Both the position numbers and the translations under genes were made by a program. A DNA stretch of 64,000 nucleotides from Tamlana sp038148895 (lineage in GTDB: Bacteria > Bacteroidota > Bacteroidia > Flavobacteriales > Flavobacteriaceae): the NCBI GenBank assembly GCA_038148895.1, contig JBBVGQ010000001.1, one strand, 5' to 3'. The notes beneath the pieces were generated by a model that saw only the letters and a program-made list of their open reading frames with translations, did no database searches and was not told where the DNA came from. Shown here piece by piece: positions 53,444 to 63,139 of this stretch. Each line of letters starts with the position of its first letter. The first letter of the stretch is position 1.

Positions 53444-54547
53444 TTAAACTACCTCAAATAATTTTCCAGGTAAAGGCCTAACAACCCCTTTTAATTCCAT
53501 ATTTAATAACACACTGGCCACTTTGAAAATGGGCATTTTGCAATTTATGGCAATCATATCTAATTGTTCCTTCTCGTTTTCCTTTAGGTAGTTATAAATC
53601 ACTTTTTCTGTGCTATCTAACTCCACAAATAATTGTTTTTGTACAACTGGTTTTTCATTTGTTTCAAGTTCCCAGTTTAAAATGTAAGGTACATCAAAAG
53701 GCGTGGTAAGCATATGTGCCTTTTGGTGTTTTACTAAATTGTTACAGCCTTCACTTTGGCTATCGGTGGTTCTTCCGGGTACGGCAAATACATCGCGGTT
53801 GTATGAGTTTGCAATATCGGCCGTAACCAAACTTCCGCCTTTTTCAGCAGATTCAATGACAATAGTAGCTTCACTTATACCAGCAATAATACGATTCCGT
53901 TTTAAAAAATTGTTTCTATCAAATTGGTCGGTACTCCAAAAATCTGTTAAAAACCCTCCGTTCCTTTCGGTGTCTGTCATATACTTTTTATGCACTTTAG
54001 GATAAATTTGATTCAATCCGTGCGCTAAACAACCAATGGTTTGCAAATTGTTTTTTATCGCTGCTTTATGTGCGGCTATATCGGTTCCGTACGCAAAACC
54101 CGAAACAATAACCGGATTGTACGGCTCTAGTTGCTCTATTAAATTTTCGCAAAAAGCAATACCACTGGTGGTAATTTTTCTTGTGCCCACAATACTGATG
54201 ATGCGTTGCTTTTCAATATTAATATTCCCCGTTTGAAACAACAAAATGGGGCCATCAATACAATGCCTCAGCTTTTCTGGATATTGATTATCTTGAAAAT
54301 AGGAAACCTTAATATTATTTGCTTTGATAAAGGCTATTTCATTTTCAGCTTCCTTTATATGATTTGGTTTAAATAATTCGCTTATGGTAATATTGCCAAT
54401 ACCATCAATTTTAAGAAGATTATGCTTCTTTTCCATTAAAACAGCTTCGGCCGACCCACAATGTGAAATCAACTTTTTGGCAGTTATGTCACCAATATTT
54501 GGTACATGCTGCAAGGCCAAAGTAAAAAGCAAATCATTTTCCGTCAT
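53444..54547 (-). CDS. dprA: DNA-processing protein DprA
   Basis: A 367-residue protein that loads RecA onto incoming single-stranded DNA in natural transformation. The helix-hairpin-helix-like N-terminus (ALQHVPNIGDITAKKLISHC) precedes a Rossmann-like core with RIISIVGTRKITTSG, VIVSGFAYGTDIAAHKAA and GGSLVTADIANSYNRDVFAV. A winged-helix end follows (about 305-367). The start at 54547 (MTENDLLFTLAL) fits the family better than 54574. Single gene. Confidence 0.93.
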   Translation of the reverse strand: MTENDLLFTLALQHVPNIGDITAKKLISHCGSAEAVLMEKKHNLLKIDGIGNITISELFKPNHIKEAENEIAFIKANNIKVSYFQDNQYPEKLRHCIDGPILLFQTGNINIEKQRIISIVGTRKITTSGIAFCENLIEQLEPYNPVIVSGFAYGTDIAAHKAAIKNNLQTIGCLAHGLNQIYPKVHKKYMTDTERNGGFLTDFWSTDQFDRNNFLKRNRIIAGISEATIVIESAEKGGSLVTADIANSYNRDVFAVPGRTTDSQSEGCNNLVKHQKAHMLTTPFDVPYILNWELETNEKPVVQKQLFVELDSTEKVIYNYLKENEKEQLDMIAINCKMPIFKVASVLLNMELKGVVRPLPGKLFEVV

Positions 54548-54638
54548 GCTATACAATTGATTTTTAAGCTGCAATAAAAGAATTTTTACAGTGTTAATAA
54601 ATACTTGTATCTAAATTTTCAAAAAAAACATAATTTTT

Positions 54639-54646
54639 TAACTTTG
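54639..54646 (+). promoter_or_regulatory. Promoter box of HU/SPOR gene
   Basis: TAACTTTG, an exact TAnnTTTG, only 5 bp before the ATG, implying a very short or absent leader if used. Confidence 0.5.
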
Positions 54647-54651
54647 TTTTC

Positions 54652-55587
54652 ATGCAACTAGAAACCTACATTAGCGACCTACTTTACAGATACGAGTGCG
54701 TTACCATCCCAAAGTTTGGTGCGTTTTTAACACAGCGCGTATCGGCCACAATTGATGACGATTCCAATACATTTTATGCACCAAAAAAAGTGGTGTCGTT
54801 CAATGAGCAAATCCAAAAAAACGATGGCTTATTGGCCCATTATATTGCCGATGTAGAAAAAATCCCTTTTGAAGCCGCCAACAAAAAAATTGAAAAACGG
54901 GTTAAACTTCTAAAATCATATTTAACGCAAGGTGAAACCTTAACCTTCAAAAACATTGGCGATATTGTTTTTAACAATGAAGGTAAAATTTTGTTCGAAC
55001 CTACTTATCAGTTAAACTATCTGACAGATGCATTTGGATTGTCTCAATTTGAATCACCTGCAATATCTAGGGAAGAGCATAAAGAAGTTGCTGAAGGTCT
55101 TGAAAAGGTCGTGCCTATTGCCGTAACTTATGAAAAGCGAAAAAGCAAATCTTATTTAAAGTATGCTGCAGTAGCTTTAGTTGCATTAACTTTAGGAGGA
55201 TTTGCAGCTTCAAATTATTATGCCAATCAAATTGAAAAGCACAACCAACTGGCTCAAGAGGAAGCTGAAAAACAGCTTGACTCAAAAATTCAACAGGCTA
55301 CTTTTAGCCTGAATCCGCTTCCTGCCATTACTTTAAATGTTACCAAACAAACTGGCAACTACCACATTGTTGCTGGAGCTTTTAGAATTGAGGCTAATTG
55401 CGATAAAAAAGTATCTCAGCTTAAAGCTGAAGGATTCAGTGCAAGAAAAATTGGTGCGAATAAATATGGGCTTCATGAAGTGGTTTATTCCAGCTACGAA
55501 AATCGTCTTGAAGCATTAAAAGCGCTTAGAGATATTAAGAAAAACCATAACAGTGATGCTTGGTTGTTGGTTAAGAAGTTAGATTGA
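54652..55587 (+). CDS. HU-CCDC81 and SPOR domain protein
   Basis: A 311-residue envelope protein. The N-terminal ~130 residues (LETYISDLLYRYECVTIPKF, then GAFLTQRVSATIDDDSNTFY) form a prokaryotic HU-CCDC81-type module. A membrane segment lies at about 172-190 (YLKYAAVALVALTLGGFAAS). The last ~75 residues (NYHIVAGAFRIEANCDKKVS) are a SPOR domain that binds denuded septal peptidoglycan. This combination is typical of Bacteroidota and suggests a cell-division or wall-linked role. It may tie the cytoplasmic HU part to the wall (inference). Confidence 0.9.
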   Translation: MQLETYISDLLYRYECVTIPKFGAFLTQRVSATIDDDSNTFYAPKKVVSFNEQIQKNDGLLAHYIADVEKIPFEAANKKIEKRVKLLKSYLTQGETLTFKNIGDIVFNNEGKILFEPTYQLNYLTDAFGLSQFESPAISREEHKEVAEGLEKVVPIAVTYEKRKSKSYLKYAAVALVALTLGGFAASNYYANQIEKHNQLAQEEAEKQLDSKIQQATFSLNPLPAITLNVTKQTGNYHIVAGAFRIEANCDKKVSQLKAEGFSARKIGANKYGLHEVVYSSYENRLEALKALRDIKKNHNSDAWLLVKKLD

Positions 55588-55638
55588 TTATAAATCCATT
55601 TATCTCCCATAATTCTTAACAAAATCGCAAATTCCTTT

Positions 55639-55646
55639 TACCTTTG
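55639..55646 (+). promoter_or_regulatory. Promoter box of thioesterase gene
   Basis: TACCTTTG, an exact TAnnTTTG, 20 bp before the thioesterase ATG. Confidence 0.65.
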
Positions 55647-55666
55647 CGGCATTAAAACACAATAAG

Positions 55667-56176
55667 ATGCAAGCGAGGACTCCAGAACAAAGCAAAACCA
55701 TTTTAACCGATATGGTTTTACCCGGTGAAACCAACCCTTTAAACAATTTGTTTGGTGGTGAATTATTGGCCCGTATGGATCGTGCAGCAAGTATTTCTGC
55801 CCGTCGCCATAGCAGACGTATTGTAGTAACTGCTTCCGTAAACCATGTGGCTTTTAGTCGTGCCGTACCATTGGGAAGTGTTGTAACTGTTGAAGCTAAA
55901 GTGTCGAGAGCTTTTAAAACTTCTATTGAAGTGTACATTGATGTTTGGATAGAAGACCGTGAATCTGGCAATAAAACAAAAGCCAACGAAGCCATTTATA
56001 CGTTTGTAGCTGTAGATGATACCGGCAAACCCGTTGTGGTACCTGAAGTGCTTCCTGAAACGGATTTAGAAAAAGAACGCTATGCCGCTGCTTTGCGCCG
56101 TAAACAATTGAGTTTGTTGCTGGCGGGGAAAATAAAGCCTTCTGAGGCTAGTGAGTTGAAAGCTTTGTTTGTTTAA
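55667..56176 (+). CDS. Acyl-CoA thioesterase (hotdog fold)
   Basis: A 169-residue hotdog-fold hydrolase that cleaves acyl-CoA thioesters. The catalytic region NPLNNLFGGELLARMDRAAS and the strand VVTASVNHVAFSRAVPLGSV are typical of the YciA/BACH-type acyl-CoA thioesterases. A short C-terminal extension ends in LLLAGKIKPSEASEL. It has its own promoter box and is followed by a repeat-filled gap. Confidence 0.92.
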   Translation: MQARTPEQSKTILTDMVLPGETNPLNNLFGGELLARMDRAASISARRHSRRIVVTASVNHVAFSRAVPLGSVVTVEAKVSRAFKTSIEVYIDVWIEDRESGNKTKANEAIYTFVAVDDTGKPVVVPEVLPETDLEKERYAAALRRKQLSLLLAGKIKPSEASELKALFV

Positions 56177-56199
56177 AAACCGTTGCGAAGAGGTAGTTT

Positions 56200-56306
56200 G
56201 CACTGAGCAGAGTCGAAGTGTGGCAACCTTTGCTATTGAAAACAATTATTTTAATTTAAACAGATTCTCACGTCGTTCCTTAGTCACTCCTCAGAATGAC
56301 GAAAGG
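56200..56306. repeat. Two adjacent intergenic flavobacterial repeats
   Basis: The first copy (56200-56227) has CACTGAGCAGAGTCGAAG. The second (56261-56306) has ATTCTCACGTCGTTCCTTAG then CAGAATGACGAAAGG. Both are degraded forms of the dispersed repeats in this window. Confidence 0.5.
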
Positions 56307-56369
56307 AATTAAAGAAGTTTTTTATCTAGCTCGTGAGATACTGAAACAAGTTCTGCATGACACAAAACG

Positions 56370-57599
56370 TCACATTTTATAAATCCAGTTTGCAGGGTTT
56401 TCTTTGACAAATCCTTTTGATATGGTAAAACTCATTGTAGTTTCGCCGTTGCTCGGGTTTGTAAACACCTTTCCTATTTCTTGCTTGGTTTTTACCTTAT
56501 CACCTACTTTTACATAAACCTCCGATAAATTCTTATAAATGGTTAAATAACTACCATGCCGAATCATCACAATGGGGTTTATATGTTTCATCTTATAAAT
56601 CTCACTCACCTCACCATCAAAAACAGCTCGGACTTTTGCGTTTTTTTCAGTAGCAATCGTAACGCCATTTCGCTCAACAATTAACGACTTATCAACTAGA
56701 GAAGGCTGCTTTCCATAGCCAATCTTAACAAAACCTTTTTCAACCGGCCAAGGCAATTTGCCCTTGTTCGACACAAAATTTGAAGCCAAAACGGCTTCTT
56801 CAGCAGTTAGGGCAAAACTACTTGATGATGTAGATTTACCTGCCTTTTCGTTAGACTTTGCAATAGCGGCCTTGATAATGCGGTCTATCTCACGATCTAT
56901 TCTATCTGATTCTCTTTGCTTTTCCTTTATTTGAGCAGTATATTTATTTAAATCCTTTTTAATCGAAGCCATTACCGTTTCATGCTGTTTTCGCTCTTCC
57001 TCCAAGCTCTTTTGTATTTCGCGATTTTCAGCTATCAATTTTCTTTTTTCTTCTTGTTGCTTTAACAAACGGTTGTTAGTTAATTGCAATTCTTCCGTTT
57101 TAAGCTTTATAGTTTCCCCTTGTTTCTTTTGGTGGTCTGAGTACTGCTTAATGTATTGCAAACGCTTGTATGCCTGCTTAAAGTTGTTTGAGGACAGCAA
57201 GAACATAATCCTACTTTGTTGGTTTTTGCTTTTATAGGATTTCACAATCATGCCAGCATAATCTTCCTTTAAATCTGTTAATTCGTTGCGTAAATCCGAA
57301 ATTTTGTTTTGATTGGCGTTAATCTCACGAGTCAATAAGTTGGCTTGTTGATTCGTCACTTTAATCAAATTGGAAAGCACACTTATTTTATAGTTGAAAT
57401 CTTCAATTAACGATAACTGGGATTTAGCCTTAGATTGATTTTCATTGCGCAATTCATTTATTTTTTGAATTTCCCTGCGTAATTCTTGTCGACGGGTTTC
57501 AAGCTGTTTTTGTTTGTTGTTCTGTGAAAAAACTACTCCACCAACCAACGTAAAGGCAATAATAAAAAGTATTTTATATGAGGGATTTTTGTGCACCAT
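56370..57599 (-). CDS. EnvC-like factor with degenerate M23 domain
   Basis: A 409-residue exported protein. A signal peptide (1-25) is followed by a long coiled coil (about 26-260, rich in Lys/Gln/Glu). The C-terminal LytM-like domain (about 290-409) has GYGKQPSLVDKSLIVERNGV and VKVGDKVKTKQEIGKVFTNP. The zinc ligands are gone: the usual H-x-x-x-D is absent and the H-x-H position reads TTMSFTI. Like E. coli EnvC it probably activates an amidase rather than cutting murein itself (inference). It is last in the minus-strand envelope operon. Confidence 0.88.
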   Translation of the reverse strand: MVHKNPSYKILFIIAFTLVGGVVFSQNNKQKQLETRRQELRREIQKINELRNENQSKAKSQLSLIEDFNYKISVLSNLIKVTNQQANLLTREINANQNKISDLRNELTDLKEDYAGMIVKSYKSKNQQSRIMFLLSSNNFKQAYKRLQYIKQYSDHQKKQGETIKLKTEELQLTNNRLLKQQEEKRKLIAENREIQKSLEEERKQHETVMASIKKDLNKYTAQIKEKQRESDRIDREIDRIIKAAIAKSNEKAGKSTSSSSFALTAEEAVLASNFVSNKGKLPWPVEKGFVKIGYGKQPSLVDKSLIVERNGVTIATEKNAKVRAVFDGEVSEIYKMKHINPIVMIRHGSYLTIYKNLSEVYVKVGDKVKTKQEIGKVFTNPSNGETTMSFTISKGFVKENPANWIYKM

Positions 57600-58366
57600 T
57601 AAAGTTCTATGGGTTTAAATCCGGAAGGTATTTTAAACGGAAATCTTAAATCTTCATTTAGCGTTACATTTTTAAACTCCAAAGCAATTTGCATTTCTTC
57701 ATTGGCTTCAACAGCAATTACTTTTATCAACTCAGGTAAAATCTGTTTCTCAACATCCTGGTACGCTATATAGTCTATTTGTAAATGCCTAAGCTCTTTG
57801 GGTTGTGAAATTTGTTGTGACTTCACCTTGAAATTTGAAGGATTCAGCAAAAAGAATATTTCAAAAAGTTCGCGTTGGTTTTTAGGTTGTACCACATAAG
57901 CCCCATCATCAACTGAAGCCTTGAAGTCACCATCTTTTAAATTATATATGGTTTCACCCAACAATAGATTTTGAACCTTTTGAAAGTCGAATTCTGTACC
58001 CAATAAACTGCTTAAATATTTGTAATCGCCATCAAAATAGGTGTTATCCAGTTTATTGTAAAAACTCACTTTTTCGGGGGTAACCAATGCCCTTATTACC
58101 GAAAACGTGGCATTTATCCATAGTGCTTCATCTTTTTTTGCCCTAAAGTTTACAGAATGGGTTTGTGATTTTCCGTTATCGGTATAGGTTATTTTAAGCC
58201 GTGCTTGAAGCGTTTTAAAAACCGCTACCTGCTTTGCATTGGCTTTTATCAATTGCTTTGTAGATAGGTTATAATCTGCTTCGCCTTTGCCAATTGTATT
58301 TGCAGATTTACAATTAAAAAGCAGCAGTGTCAAAAGGATTAAAATGGTAGATGAGAGTTTATGCAT
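57599..58366 (-). CDS. DUF4292-family lipoprotein
   Basis: A 255-residue lipoprotein with lipobox LLFNC (cysteine about residue 19) followed by KSANTIGKGEAD. The body (SVNFRAKKDEALWINATFSV, RALVTPEKVSFYNKLDNTYF) matches DUF4292 proteins, which look like LolA/LolB-type lipid-handling folds. It shares single-base overlaps with the TPR gene before it (ATGA) and the EnvC-like gene after it. A lipoprotein-transport role is a fold-based inference. Confidence 0.85.
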   Translation of the reverse strand: MHKLSSTILILLTLLLFNCKSANTIGKGEADYNLSTKQLIKANAKQVAVFKTLQARLKITYTDNGKSQTHSVNFRAKKDEALWINATFSVIRALVTPEKVSFYNKLDNTYFDGDYKYLSSLLGTEFDFQKVQNLLLGETIYNLKDGDFKASVDDGAYVVQPKNQRELFEIFFLLNPSNFKVKSQQISQPKELRHLQIDYIAYQDVEKQILPELIKVIAVEANEEMQIALEFKNVTLNEDLRFPFKIPSGFKPIEL

Positions 58367-59730
58367 CAGTTTTGGGGTTCTATTTGTTTTGCCTTTTCAC
58401 TAAACGTTTTTGCTTTGGTTGTATTGTTTAAAAGTGTGTATGCCCTGCTTAATTGATGGTAAAAATCCACCTCCATTTTTGGGTTTTCAATAATGAAGTC
58501 CAATCCCATTTCTAAAGATTCAACGGCCTTTTTAGGCTGATTCAACTCATTTAACGCCACCCCGTTTATAAGGTAAAATAATGGCTGTGAAGGGTACTTT
58601 TCAAGTGATTCGTTGCTTTTAGCTTTTGCTAAATCAAACTTCTTTAAATCAATATACAACAGCATCACATTCCGCAAAACGCCAAAATTGTTGGGCTCCA
58701 ATTTTAAGGCCGCCTCAAAATACTCTAAGGCTTTTTCTTTGTTATTTTTAGCCAAATAATACTGTCCTAATTCAATAACGGTTTTACTGTTGTTGGCATC
58801 ACTAACCATAGCCGTAGCCTGAATTAAATCTTCTTCATATTCTGGATATTCACCAACGAACTTCACAAAATCGGTCAATACTTTCAACTTGGCCTCTGGT
58901 TTAATCTCGTTGCTTTTTACGACTATTTTCATGGACTCTATAGCCTTTTCAGCATCATTATCATCCAAATAAAATTTGTACAGTGCTAAATGCACCAATT
59001 GTGAATTGGGATTGATTTTAAGAAGCTCTTTTGCCGTTTCGAAAGCCTTATCCTTTTCATTGTTTTCACTATAACGGAAAATCAGTGCCAAATAATTTGA
59101 TTCCTTTTCCGGATTATTTTCAACGCGTTCTTCTAAATTTTTAATTTGGTCCCTTTTGCGTCCGGTTGCTTCGTAAATTCTATTTCTCATCACGTCCCTG
59201 CTCAATGAAGTTCCAAATTCAGCATCCAGTTCATCCAAAATCTCCAAAGCCTTATCATACTTTTGGGTCTGTACGTAAAGTGATGCCAAATCTTCTTTAT
59301 AATCTGGATGATACTTTACCAGTTGTTTAACCGCTTTTATCGCTCTATCATAATCGTTCTGTGATACATAGAAACCATATAGTTCATCCAGATACCATTC
59401 ATTATCTGGAGTCAGACGCACGGCTTCTTTTAAGGCATCTTCGGCTGCACCAAAATTCTTTAGTTTCATGTAGCATTTGCCCATTTCAAAATAAACAACA
59501 GCAACGGATTTATCAATTTCTATACATTTTAAAAATGCTTCTGCGGCTTTATCATAATTTTCAATAGCCTTTTCTTTTAAGCCTTCGTAGAACAGTTCTT
59601 GAAAATCATCTTCATTGTTTCCCAAGTCATCATCTGGTTTTATGCCGGAATCAACTTGGGCATAGTTCACCTGCGAAACGAAGAATATTCCGAAAAAGAA
59701 AACAGCTATATAAAAGCTTTTTTTATTCAT
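58366..59730 (-). CDS. Exported TPR-repeat protein
   Basis: A 454-residue protein with a signal peptide (1-24, FFGIFFVSQVNYAQ), an acidic stretch, and then about ten TPR units (from residue 45: LKEKAIENYDKAAEAFLKCI, YFEMGKCYMKLKNFGAAEDA, and others). Such superhelices bind partner proteins; here the partners are likely envelope factors from the same operon. It is overlapped 8 bp by the preceding small gene. Confidence 0.88.
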   Translation of the reverse strand: MNKKSFYIAVFFFGIFFVSQVNYAQVDSGIKPDDDLGNNEDDFQELFYEGLKEKAIENYDKAAEAFLKCIEIDKSVAVVYFEMGKCYMKLKNFGAAEDALKEAVRLTPDNEWYLDELYGFYVSQNDYDRAIKAVKQLVKYHPDYKEDLASLYVQTQKYDKALEILDELDAEFGTSLSRDVMRNRIYEATGRKRDQIKNLEERVENNPEKESNYLALIFRYSENNEKDKAFETAKELLKINPNSQLVHLALYKFYLDDNDAEKAIESMKIVVKSNEIKPEAKLKVLTDFVKFVGEYPEYEEDLIQATAMVSDANNSKTVIELGQYYLAKNNKEKALEYFEAALKLEPNNFGVLRNVMLLYIDLKKFDLAKAKSNESLEKYPSQPLFYLINGVALNELNQPKKAVESLEMGLDFIIENPKMEVDFYHQLSRAYTLLNNTTKAKTFSEKAKQIEPQN

Positions 59731-60037
59731 AAGGTTTTTTCACAAGTAAATCATTCACTACATCAAACTTGTTCATTATCTCTATATTAGAACACGATGT
59801 TCTCATTAATTCCCTAAATTCCTCTGCTTTTTCAGGCAAATTATCTCCTGCCGTCTCAAATTTATTTTTATTTGGCCATTGCGCATAGGCCATATACTCG
59901 GTTTCTGATTTTTTATGTAAACGAGAGCCCAAACTCCCTTCGTGTTTATAAATCAAATTGGTTAATCCTGCCCAGCCTTTTTCAAAGCTTTCAGACTCAT
60001 TTAACTTCACTTCAAATCTGTAAAGAACAATGTACAT
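59723..60037 (-). CDS. Small antibiotic-biosynthesis-monooxygenase-like protein
   Basis: A 104-residue protein with a dimeric alpha/beta-barrel (ABM-like) pattern: MYIVLYRFEVKLNESESFEK, GSLGSRLHKKSETEYMAYAQ and WPNKNKFETA. Members include small oxygenases and proteins without shown activity. No catalytic residues can be assigned. It sits between the nucleotidyltransferase and TPR genes and overlaps the latter by 8 bp. Confidence 0.65.
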   Translation of the reverse strand: MYIVLYRFEVKLNESESFEKGWAGLTNLIYKHEGSLGSRLHKKSETEYMAYAQWPNKNKFETAGDNLPEKAEEFRELMRTSCSNIEIMNKFDVVNDLLVKKPYE

Positions 60038-60056
60038 GATTTACTAATAACAATTC

Positions 60057-61076
60057 TTATTCCAAAACTGAATAATCGCCGATACTCACTCTTGTGAATT
60101 CTCCATTATATTCCACATAATTGCCAATCATGGCATTATCCAATTTAGCATTTTTGATGATTGTGTGGGTTTGGATTAAGCTATTTTTAACGTTTGAATT
60201 TTCTATGGTACAGTCATTCCCAATTGAAACAAAAGGCCCGACTGTCGTATTTTTTAACACCACGTTTTCACCAATAAAGCAAGGTTCAATAATGGTTGAA
60301 TTCTCCAATTTAACAGAATCTGCAACCAATTGCTCATCGCCATCGTCTTTTAAAAACCCTAACATGCGTTGATTAGTTTCGATGGTTATTGCTTTGTTAC
60401 CGCAATCCATCCACTCATCCACAGTACCTGTTTTAAAAACTTTTCCATCGGCCATCATGCGTTTGATGCCATCGTTAATTTGGTATTCACCACCATTCAT
60501 AACGTTTTCATCAAGAATTTCTTGTAATTTTCCTTTTAAAACCGCCACATCTTTAAAGTAGTAAATACCTATAACCGCCTGGTCGCTCACAAAGGTTTTC
60601 GGCTTTTCAACAAGCTCAATAATTTCTTGTTTATCATTTAATTTTACTACACCATAAGCTTCGGGGTTATCAACTTGTTTGGTCCAAATTACACTATCGG
60701 CTTCGGGGTCCAAATCAAATTCTGCGCGAATTAGCGTATCGGCATAGGCAATTACCGCTGGACCTGAAAGAGAAGGTTTTGCACACATAATGGCATGCCC
60801 GGTACCAAGCGGTTTATCTTGTCGATAAATAGACGCTTTAGCTCCCAAACTCTTGGCTAAATTTTGTAAACTGGAAACTACATCGTCGCCAAACCAAGCA
60901 GGGTCACCCAAAACAAAAGCAATCTCATCAATGGGCTGTTTTAACACTTTGGCAATATCCTTTACCAATCGATGCACAATAGGTTGCCCTGCAACAGGTA
61001 TTAACGGTTTTGGTACGGTTAAACTATGCGGGCGTAATCGTGATCCTCGACCAGCCATTGGGACTATTATTTTCAT
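60057..61076 (-). CDS. Sugar-phosphate nucleotidyltransferase
   Basis: A 339-residue enzyme that couples a sugar phosphate to a nucleotide. The N-terminal nucleotidyltransferase domain has MAGRGSRLRPHSLTVPKPLI (signature and catalytic lysine) and VIAYADTLIRAEFDL. The C-terminal part (from about 250: VKLENSTIIEPCFIGENVVL) is a left-handed beta-helix of hexapeptide repeats. It probably makes an activated hexose for surface polysaccharide, fitting the neighbouring flippase. The exact sugar is not determinable. Confidence 0.9.
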   Translation of the reverse strand: MKIIVPMAGRGSRLRPHSLTVPKPLIPVAGQPIVHRLVKDIAKVLKQPIDEIAFVLGDPAWFGDDVVSSLQNLAKSLGAKASIYRQDKPLGTGHAIMCAKPSLSGPAVIAYADTLIRAEFDLDPEADSVIWTKQVDNPEAYGVVKLNDKQEIIELVEKPKTFVSDQAVIGIYYFKDVAVLKGKLQEILDENVMNGGEYQINDGIKRMMADGKVFKTGTVDEWMDCGNKAITIETNQRMLGFLKDDGDEQLVADSVKLENSTIIEPCFIGENVVLKNTTVGPFVSIGNDCTIENSNVKNSLIQTHTIIKNAKLDNAMIGNYVEYNGEFTRVSIGDYSVLE

Positions 61077-61102
61077 TTTTTAAAAATTGATTCGTTTATT
61101 TT

Positions 61103-61537
61103 TTATTTCACTCCTGTGCTTCCAAAACCACCTTCACCTCTAGCAGTTTCTGAAAGTTCTTGAACTTGAAGCCATTCTGCACGTTCATGTTTTGCTACAA
61201 TCAATTGCGCAATGCGCTCGCCATTATTTATGGTAAATTCTTCGTTGGAAAGGTTAACCAAAATCACACCTATTTCGCCTCTGTAATCAGCATCAACAGT
61301 GCCAGGTGCATTTAAAACGGTTATTCCTTTTTTGGCTGCCAAACCACTTCTTGGTCTTACTTGGGCTTCAAAACCTATTGGCAATTCTATAAAAAGGCCT
61401 GTGCCAACAATAGTTCTTTCCAAAGGTTTTAAGATTCTTGGCTCCGAGAGATTAGCACGTAAATCCATACCCGCAGAGGCAATGGTTTCATAGTGCGGTA
61501 AATCATGACTGGATTTATTGATTATTTTAATTTGCAT
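61103..61537 (-). CDS. dut: dUTP diphosphatase
   Basis: A 144-residue trimeric dUTPase that cleaves dUTP to dUMP, keeping uracil out of DNA and supplying dTMP synthesis. Motifs are AGMDLRANL (1), RPRSGLAAKKGI (2), LNAPGTVDADYRGEIGVILV (3), GERIAQLIV (4) and ARGEGGFGSTG (5). All are intact. It starts 1 bp after the flippase stop. Confidence 0.97.
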   Translation of the reverse strand: MQIKIINKSSHDLPHYETIASAGMDLRANLSEPRILKPLERTIVGTGLFIELPIGFEAQVRPRSGLAAKKGITVLNAPGTVDADYRGEIGVILVNLSNEEFTINNGERIAQLIVAKHERAEWLQVQELSETARGEGGFGSTGVK

Positions 61538-61538
61538 G

Positions 61539-63002
61539 TTATCTTTTTAATAATTGTTTTACTGTATTTCTTTCTGAAAAATAAACGATTCCCAAAAATA
61601 CAATTAAGAGTGCGATTCCCATAGTATAATTACCTCTAAATCGGGAATAGAACATAAATAGGGATAAGCCTATGGAAACTGTTAAATACAATGCTATTTT
61701 TTTCAAATTATATGGAATGGGGTAATATTTTCTTCCAAAGTAAAACGACAAAAACATCATAGCGGCATAGGCGGTTAACGTTGCAATTGCCGACCCTTTG
61801 TAGCTCATTACTGGAATTAGCCAAAAGTTTAATGCAAGGGTTAACAGGGCTCCGAAAACCGAAATATAAGCCCCAAATTTGGTGCGGTCGGTTATTTTAT
61901 ACCATACTGAAAGGTTGTGATAGATACCCAAACAGAAATTTGCAATCAGTATAATGGGCACTATCCACATGGCTTTCCAATAGGCTTCATCTCCAATAAA
62001 AATCACTTTTAAAACATCTGCAAAAACAACTACCGTAAGCAATATTACAGAGCCGAAAACAACAAAATACTCCAATACCCTTGCATAATTTTTTTGTGGA
62101 TTGGCAGTCTTAGCATGGCTGAAAAAGAAAGGTTCAATACCCAAACGATATGCCGTAGCAAAAAGTGTCATGAACAAAGCTAACTTATAGCAGGCCGAAT
62201 ACATGCCTATATCTGTTTTTGCAATGCTTTTAGGCAATAATTTGTCTAATAGAATTCTATCGAATGTTTCGTTAATGGAAAAAGCTACCCCTGCAATTAA
62301 GACTGGAAATGCATAGCGCATCATGCTTTTCCACAGTGAGGTGTTAAAAGTATATTTTACCTTTAAATAAAAAGGCAGCATCAATAACAATGTAACGGCA
62401 CTCGCCACCAAGTTAGCAATAAAGATGTAGTTGATTTCGAAATTTGGTTTATAAATAACACTGAAAACCGTTCCGTCTTGAGCTAAATCCTTTAGCCATA
62501 AAAGCAAAAACAAGTTTAAGCCTAAGTTGATGACAACATTTAAAATTTTAATTACCGCATATTTTATTGGTTTTGCCCTCGCCCTTAACCAAGCAAACGG
62601 AATGATTACCAAGGCATCCAAAAGTAAAATCCAGATAACTAAATTGATATATTCTGGTTTTATATCGGTAACTTTTGCAATACTATCCTGAAAAAATAAG
62701 GCTAATGCAAAAAAGCCTAGCGAAGAAACAATAAGTGAAATAGATGAGGTTCCAACAACTTTGGCCTTATCCTCTTCCTTGCTAAAAAACCTGAAAAAAG
62801 CCGTTTCCATACCATAAGCCAAAATAACATTGAACAAAACGAAGTATGAAAATATTAGGGAAACATCGCCATAATCAGCTACCGATTTTAAAACGCTTTC
62901 ATCGGTATGCAGTCGTACTAGCAAAAAACTCAACATTCTTGGTAGCACAGTGGCTAACCCATATATAAATGTTTGTTTGAATAATGATTTGAGTCCGCTC
63001 AA
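61539..63002 (-). CDS. Polysaccharide flippase (MATE/Wzx-like)
   Basis: A 487-residue inner-membrane protein with about 14 membrane segments, matching lipopolysaccharide/oligosaccharide flippases: KSLFKQTFIYGLATVLPRML, VLAYGMETAFFRFFSKEEDK and SACYKLALFMTLFATAYRLG. It would move lipid-linked glycans to the periplasmic face. It heads the operon with dut and the nucleotidyltransferase, downstream of the atpG terminator. Confidence 0.88.
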   Translation of the reverse strand: MSGLKSLFKQTFIYGLATVLPRMLSFLLVRLHTDESVLKSVADYGDVSLIFSYFVLFNVILAYGMETAFFRFFSKEEDKAKVVGTSSISLIVSSLGFFALALFFQDSIAKVTDIKPEYINLVIWILLLDALVIIPFAWLRARAKPIKYAVIKILNVVINLGLNLFLLLWLKDLAQDGTVFSVIYKPNFEINYIFIANLVASAVTLLLMLPFYLKVKYTFNTSLWKSMMRYAFPVLIAGVAFSINETFDRILLDKLLPKSIAKTDIGMYSACYKLALFMTLFATAYRLGIEPFFFSHAKTANPQKNYARVLEYFVVFGSVILLTVVVFADVLKVIFIGDEAYWKAMWIVPIILIANFCLGIYHNLSVWYKITDRTKFGAYISVFGALLTLALNFWLIPVMSYKGSAIATLTAYAAMMFLSFYFGRKYYPIPYNLKKIALYLTVSIGLSLFMFYSRFRGNYTMGIALLIVFLGIVYFSERNTVKQLLKR

Positions 63003-63091
63003 TTAAAGACTATTTATATGGCTAAAAATACGTTTTTACAAAACGTGAAGCAAAGATATTATAATGCTATTCGATTAATTAAAGACAGAAC

Positions 63092-63118
63092 TAAAAAAGC
63101 CCCACAAAAGTGAGGCTT
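63092..63118 (-). terminator. atpG-side minus-strand terminator
   Basis: On the minus strand, AGCCTCA / TGGGGCT (7-bp stem, one G-U pair) is followed by a T run. It separates atpG from the flippase operon. Confidence 0.8.
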
Positions 63119-63139
63119 GATTTATATGTTTTAATGAGA

